Positions 1 through 9,124 of a stretch of DNA of 64,000 nt are shown here, piece by piece. The notes beneath the pieces were generated by a model. That model was not told where the DNA came from. It made no database searches and saw only the letters and a list, made by a program, of their open reading frames with translations. The stretch is from Rhizobium favelukesii (GTDB lineage Bacteria; Pseudomonadota; Alphaproteobacteria; Rhizobiales; Rhizobiaceae). The position numbers and the translations under genes were made by a program. Position 1 is the stretch's first letter; every line of letters begins with the position of its first letter. The stretch is taken from positions 1,178,001 through 1,242,000 of the forward strand of contig NZ_HG916855.1 in the NCBI RefSeq assembly GCF_000577275.2, given 5' to 3'.

Positions 1-110
1 GCATCGGACGCCTTGCGATAGAAGTTTATATTGCGGCCCGCAATTTGTCTGTCGTCGTCGAGTTTGCCCAACTGACATCCGAAAGCGTCGGTCTTGGCCG
101 GAGATTTCAT
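1..110 (-). CDS. possible 5' end of an unidentified gene, cut by window edge
   Basis: An ATG at 110-108 opens a frame that stays open to the window edge (36 codons, starting MKSPAKTDAF). About two thirds of its third positions are G or C, as in the neighbouring genes. It lies downstream of, and in the same direction as, the pyruvate dehydrogenase gene. I do not recognise the product. The opposite strand also holds an open tail ending at a TAG near 152 (ending QSRHRYL), which is an equally possible gene end. Only one can be real and the fragment is too short to decide. Confidence 0.25.
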   Translation of the reverse strand, partial: MKSPAKTDAFGCQLGKLDDDRQIAGRNINFYRKASD

Positions 111-235
111 GCCGAGGTCCCGTTGTTCCAAAGCCGTCACCGCTACCTTTAGCCGTTGATGATATGGGTCCAATTGCCCACATTAGAGGAACGATGTCAA
201 AGACGGACCGAACTTATCGGGATCTATTGGATGTC

Positions 236-1972
236 TCAGTGCCACAGGTTCTCCCGGGCAAGATCGAGTATCTCGTTGCCTCGACCATTGAACACCGCCT
301 TCACCATGTAAAGTGTGAAGCCTTTTGCCATTTCGGCGTTGATGGATGGCGGTATCGGCAGTTCGGTGCGTGCCACCACAGCATCGATGAGGACCGGGCC
401 GTCATGGGCAAGCGCTTCGCGGACGGCCGCCTCGACGTCGCCTGGATCCTCCACCCGAATGCCTTTGATGCCGATCGCTTCCGCCATGGCGGCAAAATTA
501 GGATTCTCTAGCCCTGTGCCGGTCGGCAGAAAGCCGGTTGATTTCTGCTCGACTTCGACAAATCCCAGCGTTGAATTGTTGAACACAACGATTTTTGCGG
601 GCAGCTTCAACTGAGCAAGGCTCAGAAAATCCCCCATCAGCATCGCAAATCCGCCATCGCCGGACATCGAAATGACCTGTCTTTGCGGAAATGTCGACTG
701 GGCTCCGATAGCCTGCGCCATGGCATTGGCCATCGAGCCATGCCAAAAGGAACCAACGAGCCGTCGCTTGCCGTTCATCGTGAGATAGCGCGCCGCCCAC
801 ACCGTCGGCAGGCCAACGTCGCAGGTGAAGATCGCGTCATCGGAGGCAAGGTCACTCAGCGCCTTGGCGATCTGCTGAGGGTGGATGACCTTACCGCCCG
901 GCTTGCCGACGGCCGCGTCGTCAAGATCCCGGCGGGTGCGGCGGTAATGATCGAGCGCCTTGTCCAAATGCTTGCCGTCGTTGCCCCCTTTGAGAAGGGG
1001 GAGGAGGGCGATTGCGGTGGAGCGGACGTCGCCCACCAATGCAACATCCACCGGCGCGCGGCGTCCGAGATGGCCGGGACGGATATCGATCTGGGCAATC
1101 TTTACATCCTTGCCGCGAGGATAGAACTGTCGGTAGGGAAAATCGGTCCCGAGCATCAGAAGCGTGTCGCAGTCGGTCATGGCGTAATAGCCTGAGGCGA
1201 AACCGATCAGACCCGTCATGCCGACGTCGTAAGGATTGTCGTATTCCACATGCTCCTTGCCCTTCAACGCGTGCACGATCGGTGCCTTAAGCCGCTCGGC
1301 AAGCGCCAGTATTTCGTCATGGGCGCCGGCACAGCCCGAACCGCACAACATCGTGATTTTGCTGCCGGCGTTAAGAAGTGCAGCCAGGGTCTTAAGGTCG
1401 TCTGGTGCGGGCGTGACAATGGCTTGGCGTGGCAGCAGCCCCTGCGGCTTTGGCCGGGTGGGTGAAACAGCCTTTAGCAGCGCCACATCCCCCGGAATGA
1501 CGACGACCGAAACACCCCGATCGCCCACTGCGTGGCGAATGGCGATTTCCAGGGTACGCGGCATTTGGTCGGCGCTGGAGATGAGTTCGCAATAGGTGCT
1601 GCATTCTCGAAAGAGATCTTGTGGATGGGTCTCTTGAAAATAGCCCGAACCAATCTCCTGGGACGGAATGTGGGCCGCGATCGCCAGAACGGGCACCTTG
1701 GAGCGATGAGCATCGAAAAGACCGTTGATGAGATGGAGGTTGCCGGGCCCGCAGCTTCCGGCGCAGACGGCAAGAGTTCCAGTCAGGTGAGCCTCGGCGC
1801 TGGCTGCGAATGCACCGGCTTCCTCATGGCGCACGTGGATCCACTCGATGACGCCTTGGCGGCGGATAGCATCTGTAATGCCGTTCAAGCTATCACCCAC
1901 GACGCCATAGATGCGACGGACACCTGCTGCAGCAAGCGTGGCGGCAAACTGGTCTGCAATCGTATCCGACAT
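236..1972 (-). CDS. poxB: thiamine-pyrophosphate-dependent pyruvate dehydrogenase (quinone), PoxB type
   Basis: The 578-residue product matches PoxB-type pyruvate:quinone oxidoreductases (E. coli PoxB is 572 residues), which oxidise pyruvate to acetate and CO2 and pass electrons to the membrane quinone pool. Visible are the N-terminal TPP-binding part with the catalytic glutamate in [10 protein letters not shown], a central FAD/nucleotide domain, and the C-terminal TPP-binding motif [12 protein letters not shown] followed by NN. The C-terminus ([20 protein letters not shown]) resembles the lipid-binding tail of E. coli PoxB, so a peripheral membrane location is likely. The start at 1972 was chosen because GGAGAA precedes it; the open frame extends 64 codons further upstream without family similarity. 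The genes around it are stress and two-component genes, which fits a role in overflow or micro-aerobic metabolism. Acetolactate synthase is a less likely reading because of the C-terminal tail. Confidence 0.93.
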   Translation of the reverse strand: MSDTIADQFAATLAAAGVRRIYGVVGDSLNGITDAIRRQGVIEWIHVRHEEAGAFAASAEAHLTGTLAVCAGSCGPGNLHLINGLFDAHRSKVPVLAIAAHIPSQEIGSGYFQETHPQDLFRECSTYCELISSADQMPRTLEIAIRHAVGDRGVSVVVIPGDVALLKAVSPTRPKPQGLLPRQAIVTPAPDDLKTLAALLNAGSKITMLCGSGCAGAHDEILALAERLKAPIVHALKGKEHVEYDNPYDVGMTGLIGFASGYYAMTDCDTLLMLGTDFPYRQFYPRGKDVKIAQIDIRPGHLGRRAPVDVALVGDVRSTAIALLPLLKGGNDGKHLDKALDHYRRTRRDLDDAAVGKPGGKVIHPQQIAKALSDLASDDAIFTCDVGLPTVWAARYLTMNGKRRLVGSFWHGSMANAMAQAIGAQSTFPQRQVISMSGDGGFAMLMGDFLSLAQLKLPAKIVVFNNSTLGFVEVEQKSTGFLPTGTGLENPNFAAMAEAIGIKGIRVEDPGDVEAAVREALAHDGPVLIDAVVARTELPIPPSINAEMAKGFTLYMVKAVFNGRGNEILDLARENLWH

Positions 1973-2079
1973 GGTGGTTCTCCGTAATCTAAGCGAGACA
2001 GATATGCTGTAAATGAAGATATCGTGGCGAGAAGATCGCGTCTTGGACCGACCTCTTGGTCTTTGAGGATCGGGCTGAT

Positions 2080-2381
2080 TCAGACGTAGCGCGGGATGTG
2101 ACCGGTCTGTGGCGTCTGGTCGGGCAGGTCGATGATTTTCTCGTCGATGTAACACCATCCCCAACCCTCAGGTGGGCCGTAGTCCTCCATGATGGGATGG
2201 CCGCTGGCATGGAAATGATCGCTTGCATGTTTTCTGATGGACTGGTCGCAGCCGACATGGCCGCATTCGCGGCAAAGTCTCAGATGCACCCATGTCAAAC
2301 CCTGTTCGAGGCATTCTTGGCAGCCAGGAGTGCGGGGTGCGACAGATCGTACCAGCCTCGAATGTGTGCAATGCGAACCAT
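2080..2381 (-). pseudogene. UBP-type zinc-finger protein with 5' frameshift
   Basis: The frame ending at 2080 encodes a UBP-type zinc finger: a first CTH pair, then CQEC, WVHLRLCRECGHVGC, HASDHFHASGHPI and WGWCYIDE, the usual Cys/His ligand pattern of this small family of roughly 85-100 residues. No ATG, GTG or TTG lies upstream of the first ligand in this frame: it is open only back to 2391, right after a TAG. A well-placed ATG at 2381 with AGGAAG in front lies in a different frame, one base out of register. The simplest reading is a single-base indel between 2368 and 2381 that breaks the gene or is an assembly error. A shorter product could start at TTG 2298 but would lose the first ligands. 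The ATG is 11 bp after the stop of the upstream response regulator, so the two were probably co-translated. Confidence 0.65.
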
Positions 2382-2391
2382 AAGCGGCTTC

Positions 2392-2781
2392 CTATTCTTG
2401 TGACCGCGATGCTTTCGCGCTTGCGATGCAACTGATGAGAGCGTCGGCCCGGAATGGCTTTTGCAGGATGCAGACGTCTTCGCCCACCCGTGCCCTGACT
2501 GCTTTTTCTGCAAAGGATGTAATAAAGATAACAGGCGTTTCGACATTCTGCGATCGCAGCCGTTCGTAAAGATCAATCCCGCTCATTCCGGGCATATGAA
2601 CATCGGAGATGATGCATAGGCAGCGCGTAGCGTCCCCGATCTGAAGAAACTCCTCGGCGGATGCGAAGGTACGTACCTCAAAACCAAGCGACCGCAACAG
2701 ACTACTGGTCGCGCGACGAACAGTCCCTTCGTCATCGATAACAGAAACAATCTCTGGAAATTTCACGGGAGACAAAGCCAA
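2392..2781 (-). CDS. single-domain response regulator (FixJ-type receiver)
   Basis: The 129-residue protein is a stand-alone CheY-like receiver. It has the acidic pair in VIDDE, the phosphorylation aspartate in IISDVHMPGMSG, the conserved hydroxy residue in FITSF and the lysine in LQKPF. No output domain follows, so it probably acts as a phosphate sink, a relay protein or an allosteric regulator rather than a DNA binder. The listed start is TTG; a GTG at 2766 would give a protein five residues shorter that begins right before the first strand, and neither has a strong ribosome-binding site. It sits between a complete FixJ-like regulator and the UBP zinc-finger gene in the same direction. Confidence 0.85.
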   Translation of the reverse strand: MALSPVKFPEIVSVIDDEGTVRRATSSLLRSLGFEVRTFASAEEFLQIGDATRCLCIISDVHMPGMSGIDLYERLRSQNVETPVIFITSFAEKAVRARVGEDVCILQKPFRADALISCIASAKASRSQE

Positions 2782-2875
2782 TCTCTGCGGGACCTGGTTG
2801 TTCGAGAATTGCCTTCAGTATGCATTTTTCAAATCGCCAGTGAAATTATACAGGAGTTTATCGGCCAATTTGCTC

Positions 2876-3499
2876 CTATTTTTCCTGCGTCGAGAGGCCC
2901 AAGGCGGCCGCCATGCGCACCAGATCGGCGAAAGTTTTCGCGACCATCTTTCGGCTGATCTTGCCGCGGTGGATTTTCACCGTGATTTCGCTGACGCTTA
3001 ATTCGCCAGCAATCTGCTTGTTCATCAGGCCGGCGGTTGCCATGGTCATGATCTCTTGCTCGCGCGCCGTCAGGCTGTTGAAGCGCAACCGCAATTCGCT
3101 GTCGAATTTATCCTGGCGATGCATCTGCCGCTTCTTCTCGATGGCCGCCGCCACCGCGTCGAGCAGATCCTGGTTGCGGAAGGGTTTGGCAAGAAAATCA
3201 GCCGCTCCGGCCTTCATGGCGCGCACCGTCATCGGGATGTCACCATGCCCGGTGACGAAGACAATCGGAATGTTGATGTCTTTCTCATTCAGCTTCAGTT
3301 GGAAATCGAGACCGCTCATAAATGGCAGGCGCACGTCAAGGATAAGGCAGCTCGCATCCGGCAGGGAAGAGTCGTCGTAAAGGTCCTGAGCAACGGCGAA
3401 TGTCTTTGCCGCATAGCCCACAGAGCGCAGCAGGCTATCAAGCGACTGCCGCACACTCTGTTCATCATCAAGGACCAGGACGAGTGGGCTTTCCGACAT
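2876..3499 (-). CDS. FixJ-family two-component response regulator (receiver plus LuxR-type HTH)
   Basis: The 207-residue protein has a receiver domain (LVLDDE, LILDVRLPFMSG, VTGHGD, LAKPFRNQ) and a C-terminal LuxR/FixJ helix-turn-helix (LTAREQEIMTMATAGLMNKQIA...VSEITVKIHR). The stretch GHGDIPMTVRAMKAGA is typical of FixJ and relatives. The start at 3499 (MSESPLV) was chosen because similarity begins there; 30 further codons upstream do not look like this family. It is divergent from the AraC gene at 3714. No cognate kinase is adjacent; the large kinase at 15.4 kb is one candidate partner, and the regulator at 14224 is a close relative in domain layout and motifs. Confidence 0.9.
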   Translation of the reverse strand: MSESPLVLVLDDEQSVRQSLDSLLRSVGYAAKTFAVAQDLYDDSSLPDASCLILDVRLPFMSGLDFQLKLNEKDINIPIVFVTGHGDIPMTVRAMKAGAADFLAKPFRNQDLLDAVAAAIEKKRQMHRQDKFDSELRLRFNSLTAREQEIMTMATAGLMNKQIAGELSVSEITVKIHRGKISRKMVAKTFADLVRMAAALGLSTQEK

Positions 3500-3713
3500 G
3501 AAGCGCTTTTGATTGCGTGTAATTTTGAGGGCGTGGGCGATCTTGAAAGATCTATCTAACCACGGACGCTCAGCTTCACAATCATACATAGGTATGCTGC
3601 GTTAAAACTGATGTGTGCGCAAATGCGATGACAGTACGATTCCGCGGAACATGGACCTGATCTCAATATGGAACGAGCCAAAAGCGCTTCAAATGTTTCA
3701 AAGGAGATCCAAG

Positions 3714-4292
3714 ATGCCCGGCAACGCAGCCGTTCTTGAACGTCCCACGGCCCGGATTGAAATCAACGACGTCAACCATGAAATGTCGAATGAAATATCA
3801 AGGCTGCTTCTGGGGGCCATTACCTGCGTCGAAAAGGATGAGGCCGTGGCAATCGATCTCGTCAAGAGGGCCTCGACGCTTTTGGGCCCATTCGTTTTGA
3901 CCGACGCGGTGCCGATAAGTGACCGGATCATGATGGGCGGCTTGGCCCCCTGGCAAGTCAACCGCATCGATGCCTATATCGAAGAGAATATTTCGCGGAC
4001 GATCTCGCTCGACGAGCTCGCCCAACTGGTCAGGCTAAGCACAAGCTATTTTTCCGCCGCCTTCAAGGTAAGTTACGGCAGCTCGCCTCACAATCATATC
4101 ATTTCGCGTCGTGTCGAGCATGCCAAGTACCTCATGCTGCACAGCCATGCGCCGCTTTGCGAAATCGCACTTGATTGCGGCCTTTCCGACCAGGCGCATC
4201 TGTCACGCATCTTCCGCCGCATGACGGGAACCACGCCCAGTGCCTGGCGGCGCTACCGCACCCGACCAAATCCTTTCCAGCTCTCTGCCTGA
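3714..4292 (+). CDS. AraC-family transcriptional regulator
   Basis: The 192-residue product has a short N-terminal region without a recognisable sensor domain and a C-terminal AraC/XylS double helix-turn-helix (residues about 90-185: ISLDELAQLVRLSTSYFSAAF, HAKYLML, CEIALDCGLSDQAHLSRIFRRMTGTTPSAWRR). The start was placed at the ATG preceded by AAGGAGATCCAAG; the 33 extra codons upstream lack such a site. It is transcribed away from the FixJ-like regulator, and 13 bp after its stop a LysR gene starts in the same direction, so the two may share a transcript. The small N-terminal part suggests a regulator that works through expression level or a partner rather than by binding a sugar-like ligand. 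Confidence 0.88.
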   Translation: MPGNAAVLERPTARIEINDVNHEMSNEISRLLLGAITCVEKDEAVAIDLVKRASTLLGPFVLTDAVPISDRIMMGGLAPWQVNRIDAYIEENISRTISLDELAQLVRLSTSYFSAAFKVSYGSSPHNHIISRRVEHAKYLMLHSHAPLCEIALDCGLSDQAHLSRIFRRMTGTTPSAWRRYRTRPNPFQLSA

Positions 4293-4305
4293 CGACAGGC
4301 GTGAC

Positions 4306-5157
4306 ATGGAATGGAGTGACATCAAAATCTTTCTGGCCGTTGCGCGCGCCTCCACCCTGGGAGGGGCGGCCCGTTCCTTGCGGCTAAGCCACCCAACGAT
4401 TGGACGCAGGTTGAGGTCGCTCGAGGAAGCAACCGGCCAGACCCTGTTCCAGCGCAGCGCCGACGGTTTTGTGCTGACCGACGAGGGTGCCGCCGTCCTG
4501 TCGCTCGCTGAGCAGATGGAGGAGAGTGCCCTTACAATGGAGCGACGGCTCGCGGGGAAGGAAGGCAAGCTCGAAGGCTTGCTGCGCATCTCATCGGCGG
4601 ACTGGTTTGGCGGCTATGTGCTGCCGCCGGTCGTTGCTGCTTACCGCGCCGCCTATCCCGACGTCCTCGTCGAGCTTTTGACGGGCACCAGATTGTTCAG
4701 CCTATCCCATCGCGAAGCAGACCTCGTCTTCCGCATTGTTCCTTTCGCCGAGCCGGACATCGTCCAGCGCCGCCTCGTCACAATGCGCTACGGCGTCTAT
4801 ATGCGGCGCGACAGGGTCGATCCGGTCATCGGTGATGGTTCAGGCTTCCAGCTCATCACCATGGACGCGTCGCTTGGCAGTTTCCCCGATACAGCCTGGT
4901 TGGTCGACCGTTTTCCCAATGCGTCCGTCGGCTTGCGAAGCAACAGCCGCCATGTGCAGGCGCATCTGTGCGAAGAGGGATTGGGTCTTGCGGTCCTCCC
5001 GCGCCCCGTTGGCGACCGGCTCGCGGGTCTGCGCCGATTGGAACTGCCGGACGATCCTCCCGAACGCGAGATCTGGATGGGGTATCACCGCGATCTGCGG
5101 CGGCTCGGACGTCTGCGCGCCTTTGTCGACATGGTTGTATCGATACTAGCGCGTTGA
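4306..5157 (+). CDS. LysR-family transcriptional regulator
   Basis: The 283-residue product starts with a winged helix-turn-helix (FLAVARASTLGGAARSLRLSHPTIGRRLRSLEE), followed by a periplasmic-binding-protein-like effector domain. The effector half shows the usual LysR pattern (LEGLLRISSADW near residue 90, EEGLGLAVLPRPVGD near residue 230). ATG 4306 is used because the helix-turn-helix begins immediately after it; only a weak AGGC lies upstream, consistent with translation coupled to the AraC gene that ends at 4292. It converges with the channel gene on the other strand, leaving 11 bp. LysR regulators normally control divergent neighbours, and none is present here, so its target is unknown. 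Confidence 0.88.
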   Translation: MEWSDIKIFLAVARASTLGGAARSLRLSHPTIGRRLRSLEEATGQTLFQRSADGFVLTDEGAAVLSLAEQMEESALTMERRLAGKEGKLEGLLRISSADWFGGYVLPPVVAAYRAAYPDVLVELLTGTRLFSLSHREADLVFRIVPFAEPDIVQRRLVTMRYGVYMRRDRVDPVIGDGSGFQLITMDASLGSFPDTAWLVDRFPNASVGLRSNSRHVQAHLCEEGLGLAVLPRPVGDRLAGLRRLELPDDPPEREIWMGYHRDLRRLGRLRAFVDMVVSILAR

Positions 5158-5168
5158 GCGCCGCCCCA

Positions 5169-6665
5169 TCAGATCACCGGATGATGCTGCAGCTGAAACA
5201 AATGTCGAATCCGCCTGGCGAGGCTCTCGGGATGTTCCGTCCGGGGTCCATCAAGACCCGCAAGATGCCGTTCGTCTTCCAGGCGATGTGCCAGAGTCAT
5301 GCCAAGCTCTTCGGCTAGCGCCGGACGGTTACGCATGATTTCTGCCAAGGGAGCGGCGGACACCTCGTAGGCTACCACGAAGGTCAGCGCGCGGATTGTT
5401 CCAGGCTCTTCCGCTCCAATCAGAACGCCACGCTCGCCGAAGAAATCGCCAGGGGATAGGCGGTTGAGCTCGGTCGTCATGCCAGCCTCATGCCGTTCAA
5501 CGACGACGACGCCGTTGTGAATCAGGTTAAGACATGGTGCCTTGATACCCTGCGTGATGATCTCGGTTCCCTTTCCATATGTCCGGCGGACGAGCGACGA
5601 GGCGAGAATTTCGAATTCCTCCTCCGTCAGCGTCGAGAAGAGCGTCATCGCCTTCAGGAGACGCCAGGGCGCCTTTGCGGGATCAGGCTGAGATGCGGAC
5701 GTTTGCCAAACCGGTCGCATCAGCGTCAGATCGGCGGCTGAAAGAGGAACATCTGCGGCCTGCGTGTGACGATAAATGAGATCGTAGATCTCATTCGTCG
5801 CGGCGGCAGCCTGGCCGGCGTCGTGCACCCGGAAGGAGAGCTCAACGTCTATCCCGTGGCTGTCGAGGCCCTTGATCGCGACAAGCGGAGCGGGGTTGCG
5901 CAGGATGCGGTTACTCGACAGGAGAACGGTCCCCAGAAGCTGCTCAATCGCAGCCGGCGGACGGATGGGCAGCAACTTGATGGCTATGGTGACGCCATGG
6001 GTCTCGTCGGGACCGTTGAAATTGACGAGCTGGGTCTTGGCAAGCATGCTGTTGGGAATGACCACGAGGTCGTTGGTGGCGTTGAGAAGATGCGTCGCAC
6101 GCCAGTTGGTCTCCATCACGCGGCCCTGCACACCGTCCGGAAGGATGATCCAGTCGCCGACCGAATAGGGTCGCCCAAGATTGAGGGCGATGCCGGAAAA
6201 GACATCGGACAAGGTGCTCTGCAAGGCAAGACCGAGAATAACGGCAAAGACGCCGGAGGTCGCGATGAGCGTGCCGACGGGGACGCTGAATACATAGGCG
6301 ACCACCGACAGGGCTGCACCGACATAAATGATCCCGGCAAGCAGGTCCTGTGCCAGTCTTGCTTCCCGCGGCCGGTGCTCGAAGATCAGGAACAGGCGCA
6401 CCGAGCTTACCAGCATCATCGCACCGCCGAGCCACCAGATCGCCTTAGCTAACCCAAAGAAGAGCCTGTGCCAAAGATCGGACGACGGCTGTGTGGTGGA
6501 ATAGGGCTCGACACCGTTCATCAGCAGCAATGCGCTGAGCAGCAGAAAGAAAATCAAGTTGCCGACAAATCTGAGGACACCGTGGCTCGATAGGGCAAGC
6601 TGCACCAGAATCAGACCGGCAATGAGGGCGATGATGTGAAGAATGGGATCAAAAATGAACTGCAT
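5169..6665 (-). CDS. MscS-family channel with C-terminal cyclic nucleotide-binding domain
   Basis: The 498-residue protein has several N-terminal membrane segments, then an MscS pore and beta domain (ATSGVFAVILGLALQSTLSD, GRPYSVGDWI, NWRATHL, VVIPNSMLA), and a C-terminal cyclic nucleotide-binding domain from about residue 350 whose phosphate-binding cassette is readable as GDFFGERGVLIG...GTIRAL. It belongs to the bacterial cyclic-nucleotide-gated branch of MscS proteins; members of that branch tend to respond poorly or not at all to tension and may be ligand-gated. The start at 6665 (MQFIF) has GAGATGG upstream and begins directly with a membrane helix; the open frame continues about 175 codons further upstream without plausible protein sequence. 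Confidence 0.9.
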   Translation of the reverse strand: MQFIFDPILHIIALIAGLILVQLALSSHGVLRFVGNLIFFLLLSALLLMNGVEPYSTTQPSSDLWHRLFFGLAKAIWWLGGAMMLVSSVRLFLIFEHRPREARLAQDLLAGIIYVGAALSVVAYVFSVPVGTLIATSGVFAVILGLALQSTLSDVFSGIALNLGRPYSVGDWIILPDGVQGRVMETNWRATHLLNATNDLVVIPNSMLAKTQLVNFNGPDETHGVTIAIKLLPIRPPAAIEQLLGTVLLSSNRILRNPAPLVAIKGLDSHGIDVELSFRVHDAGQAAAATNEIYDLIYRHTQAADVPLSAADLTLMRPVWQTSASQPDPAKAPWRLLKAMTLFSTLTEEEFEILASSLVRRTYGKGTEIITQGIKAPCLNLIHNGVVVVERHEAGMTTELNRLSPGDFFGERGVLIGAEEPGTIRALTFVVAYEVSAAPLAEIMRNRPALAEELGMTLAHRLEDERHLAGLDGPRTEHPESLARRIRHLFQLQHHPVI

Positions 6666-6723
6666 AGGACCATCTCGCTGGTGGCAACAGGTCCGGGTAC
6701 CGAATTTTCGGGTTTCAGGCTTG

Positions 6724-6741
6724 CAGGCTTCGCCTGTTTTT
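6724..6741 (+). terminator. weak terminator-like hairpin in the leader of the MBL-fold gene
   Basis: CAGGC TTC GCCTG followed by five T residues lies about 110 bp upstream of the MBL-fold gene. The stem is only five base pairs, so it may be an attenuator, the end of a short leader RNA, or chance. Confidence 0.25.
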
Positions 6742-6848
6742 AGCGTTTTGCGCCTTACAAAAATGAACGGCCTTATTCCAAAATCGTCAGTTTTAAATGG
6801 CGCTGTCGTCGACGACATCTGTCGCATCAGACAACAGGAGTTCAAGCG

Positions 6849-7709
6849 ATGACACAGCCATTGGATTTTCACAGCTTTCGCCACGGCCAGTTCGACATCA
6901 CCGTTCTGTCCGACGGCCCGATCACGCTCGGTGGCGAAATCTTCGCGCCGGAAGGCAATCCCGACGAGAGGGCAGAGATTGTGGTTCGGCTGGAGGGTGC
7001 CGACAATACGGCTGCAGCGCAATCCAACATCCCCCTTATCGTCACTGGCAACGAGATGATCATCGTCGACGTCGGAGCTGGCAACCGCTTCCAGCCAAGC
7101 GAGGGCAGACTTGAAGCAAACCTCGACGCGATAGGCGTGAAGGCACATGACGTTACGACAGTCATCATCTCGCACGCTCACCCGGATCATATGTGGGGCA
7201 TTACCCGCGACGACGGGACGCTCCGCTTTGCCAACGCCAGATATTATGTCGGGCGCACAGAATGGGAATTCTGGATGGGGGAAGCAGCCGATGCTCTGCC
7301 TGAAGTGCTGCAGCCCTTCGTGGCCGGCGCCCGCCGAGAACTTTCTGCCATTGCAGATCGAGTAAAGCTAGTCGAAGACTGTGACGAGATCGTACCCGGT
7401 CTAAAGGTGCTCGCCACCCCGGGTCATACGCCTGGTCACATATCTCTCGTGCTGAACGGCGATGTACCGCTCATCATCACCGTGGATGCGACGGCAAGCG
7501 ATATCGTCTCCTTTGAGCATCCAGACTGGAGCTTCGGCTTCGACATGGATCCCGGCAGAGCACGCGAAACCCGCCGGGTACTGCTTGATCGCGCCGTCGC
7601 CGACAACGCAAAACTGCTCGGCTATCATTGGACCTATCCGGGCGTCGGCCGCGCGACGAAGAACGGCGAAACTTACCAGTTCCATGGTGCCGTGAGGTCC
7701 GCGTCATGA
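6849..7709 (+). CDS. MBL-fold metallo-hydrolase
   Basis: The 286-residue protein carries the metallo-beta-lactamase fold signature HAHPDHMWG (metal ligands His, His, Asp, His), a later metal histidine in TPGHTPGHIS, an aspartate in TVDATASD and a final histidine in GYHWTYPG. Such enzymes hydrolyse lactones, thioesters or organophosphates; the substrate cannot be told from sequence. Only a quorum-quenching lactonase-like or general esterase role can be suggested. CAGGAG precedes the ATG by about ten bases. The stop overlaps the start of the next MFS transporter gene in an ATGA, so hydrolase and pump are translationally coupled and probably handle the same compound. Confidence 0.88.
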   Translation: MTQPLDFHSFRHGQFDITVLSDGPITLGGEIFAPEGNPDERAEIVVRLEGADNTAAAQSNIPLIVTGNEMIIVDVGAGNRFQPSEGRLEANLDAIGVKAHDVTTVIISHAHPDHMWGITRDDGTLRFANARYYVGRTEWEFWMGEAADALPEVLQPFVAGARRELSAIADRVKLVEDCDEIVPGLKVLATPGHTPGHISLVLNGDVPLIITVDATASDIVSFEHPDWSFGFDMDPGRARETRRVLLDRAVADNAKLLGYHWTYPGVGRATKNGETYQFHGAVRSAS

Positions 7710-8917
7710 CGCGACGCACCCTTGGTCGGAACGCAAGTCTGGCAACGGCAGCCGCCGTTGTTGCCCACACGATCTGGACCAGCGCGGCTCCCGCGCTGAC
7801 TTACCCCCTCTATGCTTCTCAATGGCATCTGACGCCCTTCGAGACGACCGCGATCTTCGCGATCTACCCGGTCTTCGTGGTCGTGGTGCTGGTCGTCTTC
7901 GGCAATCTCTCGGATTATATTGGCCGGCGCGAAACAATGATGCTGGGACTTGTGGCCTCTGCCCTTGGCTCCTTTATCTTCTCGGTCGCGCCTGGCATTG
8001 GTTGGATTTATGTCGGACGCGCCTTTATGGGGATCGGCGTTGGTCTAGCGGCAGGGCCTTCGGCCGCCGCTGTCGTCGAATTCAGTGCGCCCCGTCGTGC
8101 CGCTCAGGCAGGCAGTGTAACGGCCGCCGCCCAGGCCATCGGCATGACGGCCGCCGCTCTTGTCGGAGGCGCGCTTATCCAATACGCACCCTTGCCGACC
8201 CGGCTGAACTTCATTGTGCTCACCTTCGTGCTGCTTGTCTTGCTTGCCGTCACGTCGAGGCTGCCAAACTACACCTCGTCGCGGGCGGCGGGGAAATGGC
8301 ATCCACGGGTGCCCGCCATCCCGAACGGGTTCTTTTCGACGTTCGTGACGGCTACGGCAGCCGTAACGGCTTCCTACGTGCTTGGAGCCATGACGCTGTC
8401 ACTTGGCGCGCAGGTAGCGCGGGATGTGATTGCCTCCGTCAATGCGCTGGTGAATGGCGGCACGATAGCGCTATTCGCAGTCTTTTCAGCGCTCGTCACC
8501 GTGCCGGCGCGGCGTATGCAGACAAGCCGTGTGCTGCAGATGGGCATTGTGATCGCTATCGTCTCATCGGCGTTGCTCGCGGCTGCAGCCGTGCTTCATT
8601 CGCTCCTGCTCTACACGATTGCGCAGGCCGGGTCTGGTATGGCCTACAGCCTGCTGTTGCTCGGTGGCCTATCCTTGATCACCGCACATGCTCCCGTCAC
8701 CCACCGTGGCGCGACACTGTCGGCGCTCTTCCTGATTGCGTATCTTGGCCAGGCCGTCGTAGCGCTGTCTCTTGGCAAGATCGCCACCTCCAGCGGTCTC
8801 GCCGCGGCGGTTGAGGTCGGCGTCGTGACCGTTGCGACACTTGCGGTCGTCACACTGCTTCTCGATACGGTGCGCCGCAGGGAGGCGTCCGCCAGACAGG
8901 CGCGGGCACATCGATAA
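7706..8917 (+). CDS. MFS transporter, co-translated with the MBL-fold hydrolase
   Basis: The 403-residue protein has about twelve hydrophobic segments and the major-facilitator loop signature in GNLSDYIGRRETMMLG between the second and third helices, with a repeat-like RAFMGIGVGLAAGPSAAAVVE in helix 4-5. It lies in the inner membrane. The start at 7706 overlaps the preceding stop by four bases (ATGA); the longer open frame upstream is only the shadow of the hydrolase gene. The substrate is unknown. Coupling with a hydrolase suggests either import of the enzyme's substrate or export of its product. Confidence 0.88.
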   Translation: MTRRTLGRNASLATAAAVVAHTIWTSAAPALTYPLYASQWHLTPFETTAIFAIYPVFVVVVLVVFGNLSDYIGRRETMMLGLVASALGSFIFSVAPGIGWIYVGRAFMGIGVGLAAGPSAAAVVEFSAPRRAAQAGSVTAAAQAIGMTAAALVGGALIQYAPLPTRLNFIVLTFVLLVLLAVTSRLPNYTSSRAAGKWHPRVPAIPNGFFSTFVTATAAVTASYVLGAMTLSLGAQVARDVIASVNALVNGGTIALFAVFSALVTVPARRMQTSRVLQMGIVIAIVSSALLAAAAVLHSLLLYTIAQAGSGMAYSLLLLGGLSLITAHAPVTHRGATLSALFLIAYLGQAVVALSLGKIATSSGLAAAVEVGVVTVATLAVVTLLLDTVRRREASARQARAHR

Positions 8918-9124
8918 GAAAGACCCGGCCGCAGGTGCGGCAATCGCAGATCGATCCAAAATCAACCGCCGGAGACAAGACCTGTCGCCGTCGGCCCGTC
9001 ATAACCGGAACATTCTCATCAAGCCAAGCAACTGAGTGAAGCTCTTGAAACGACAAATGACGTCTCAGGGGTTGCCGTGGTCTGGCTTGTCCTCGGGCTA
9101 AAAGCTCCTAGAAAGGCAACGACC

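Noticed and set aside
164..511. Plus-strand open frame at the left end
   Set aside because: It lies opposite the C-terminal part of the pyruvate dehydrogenase gene and has no family features.
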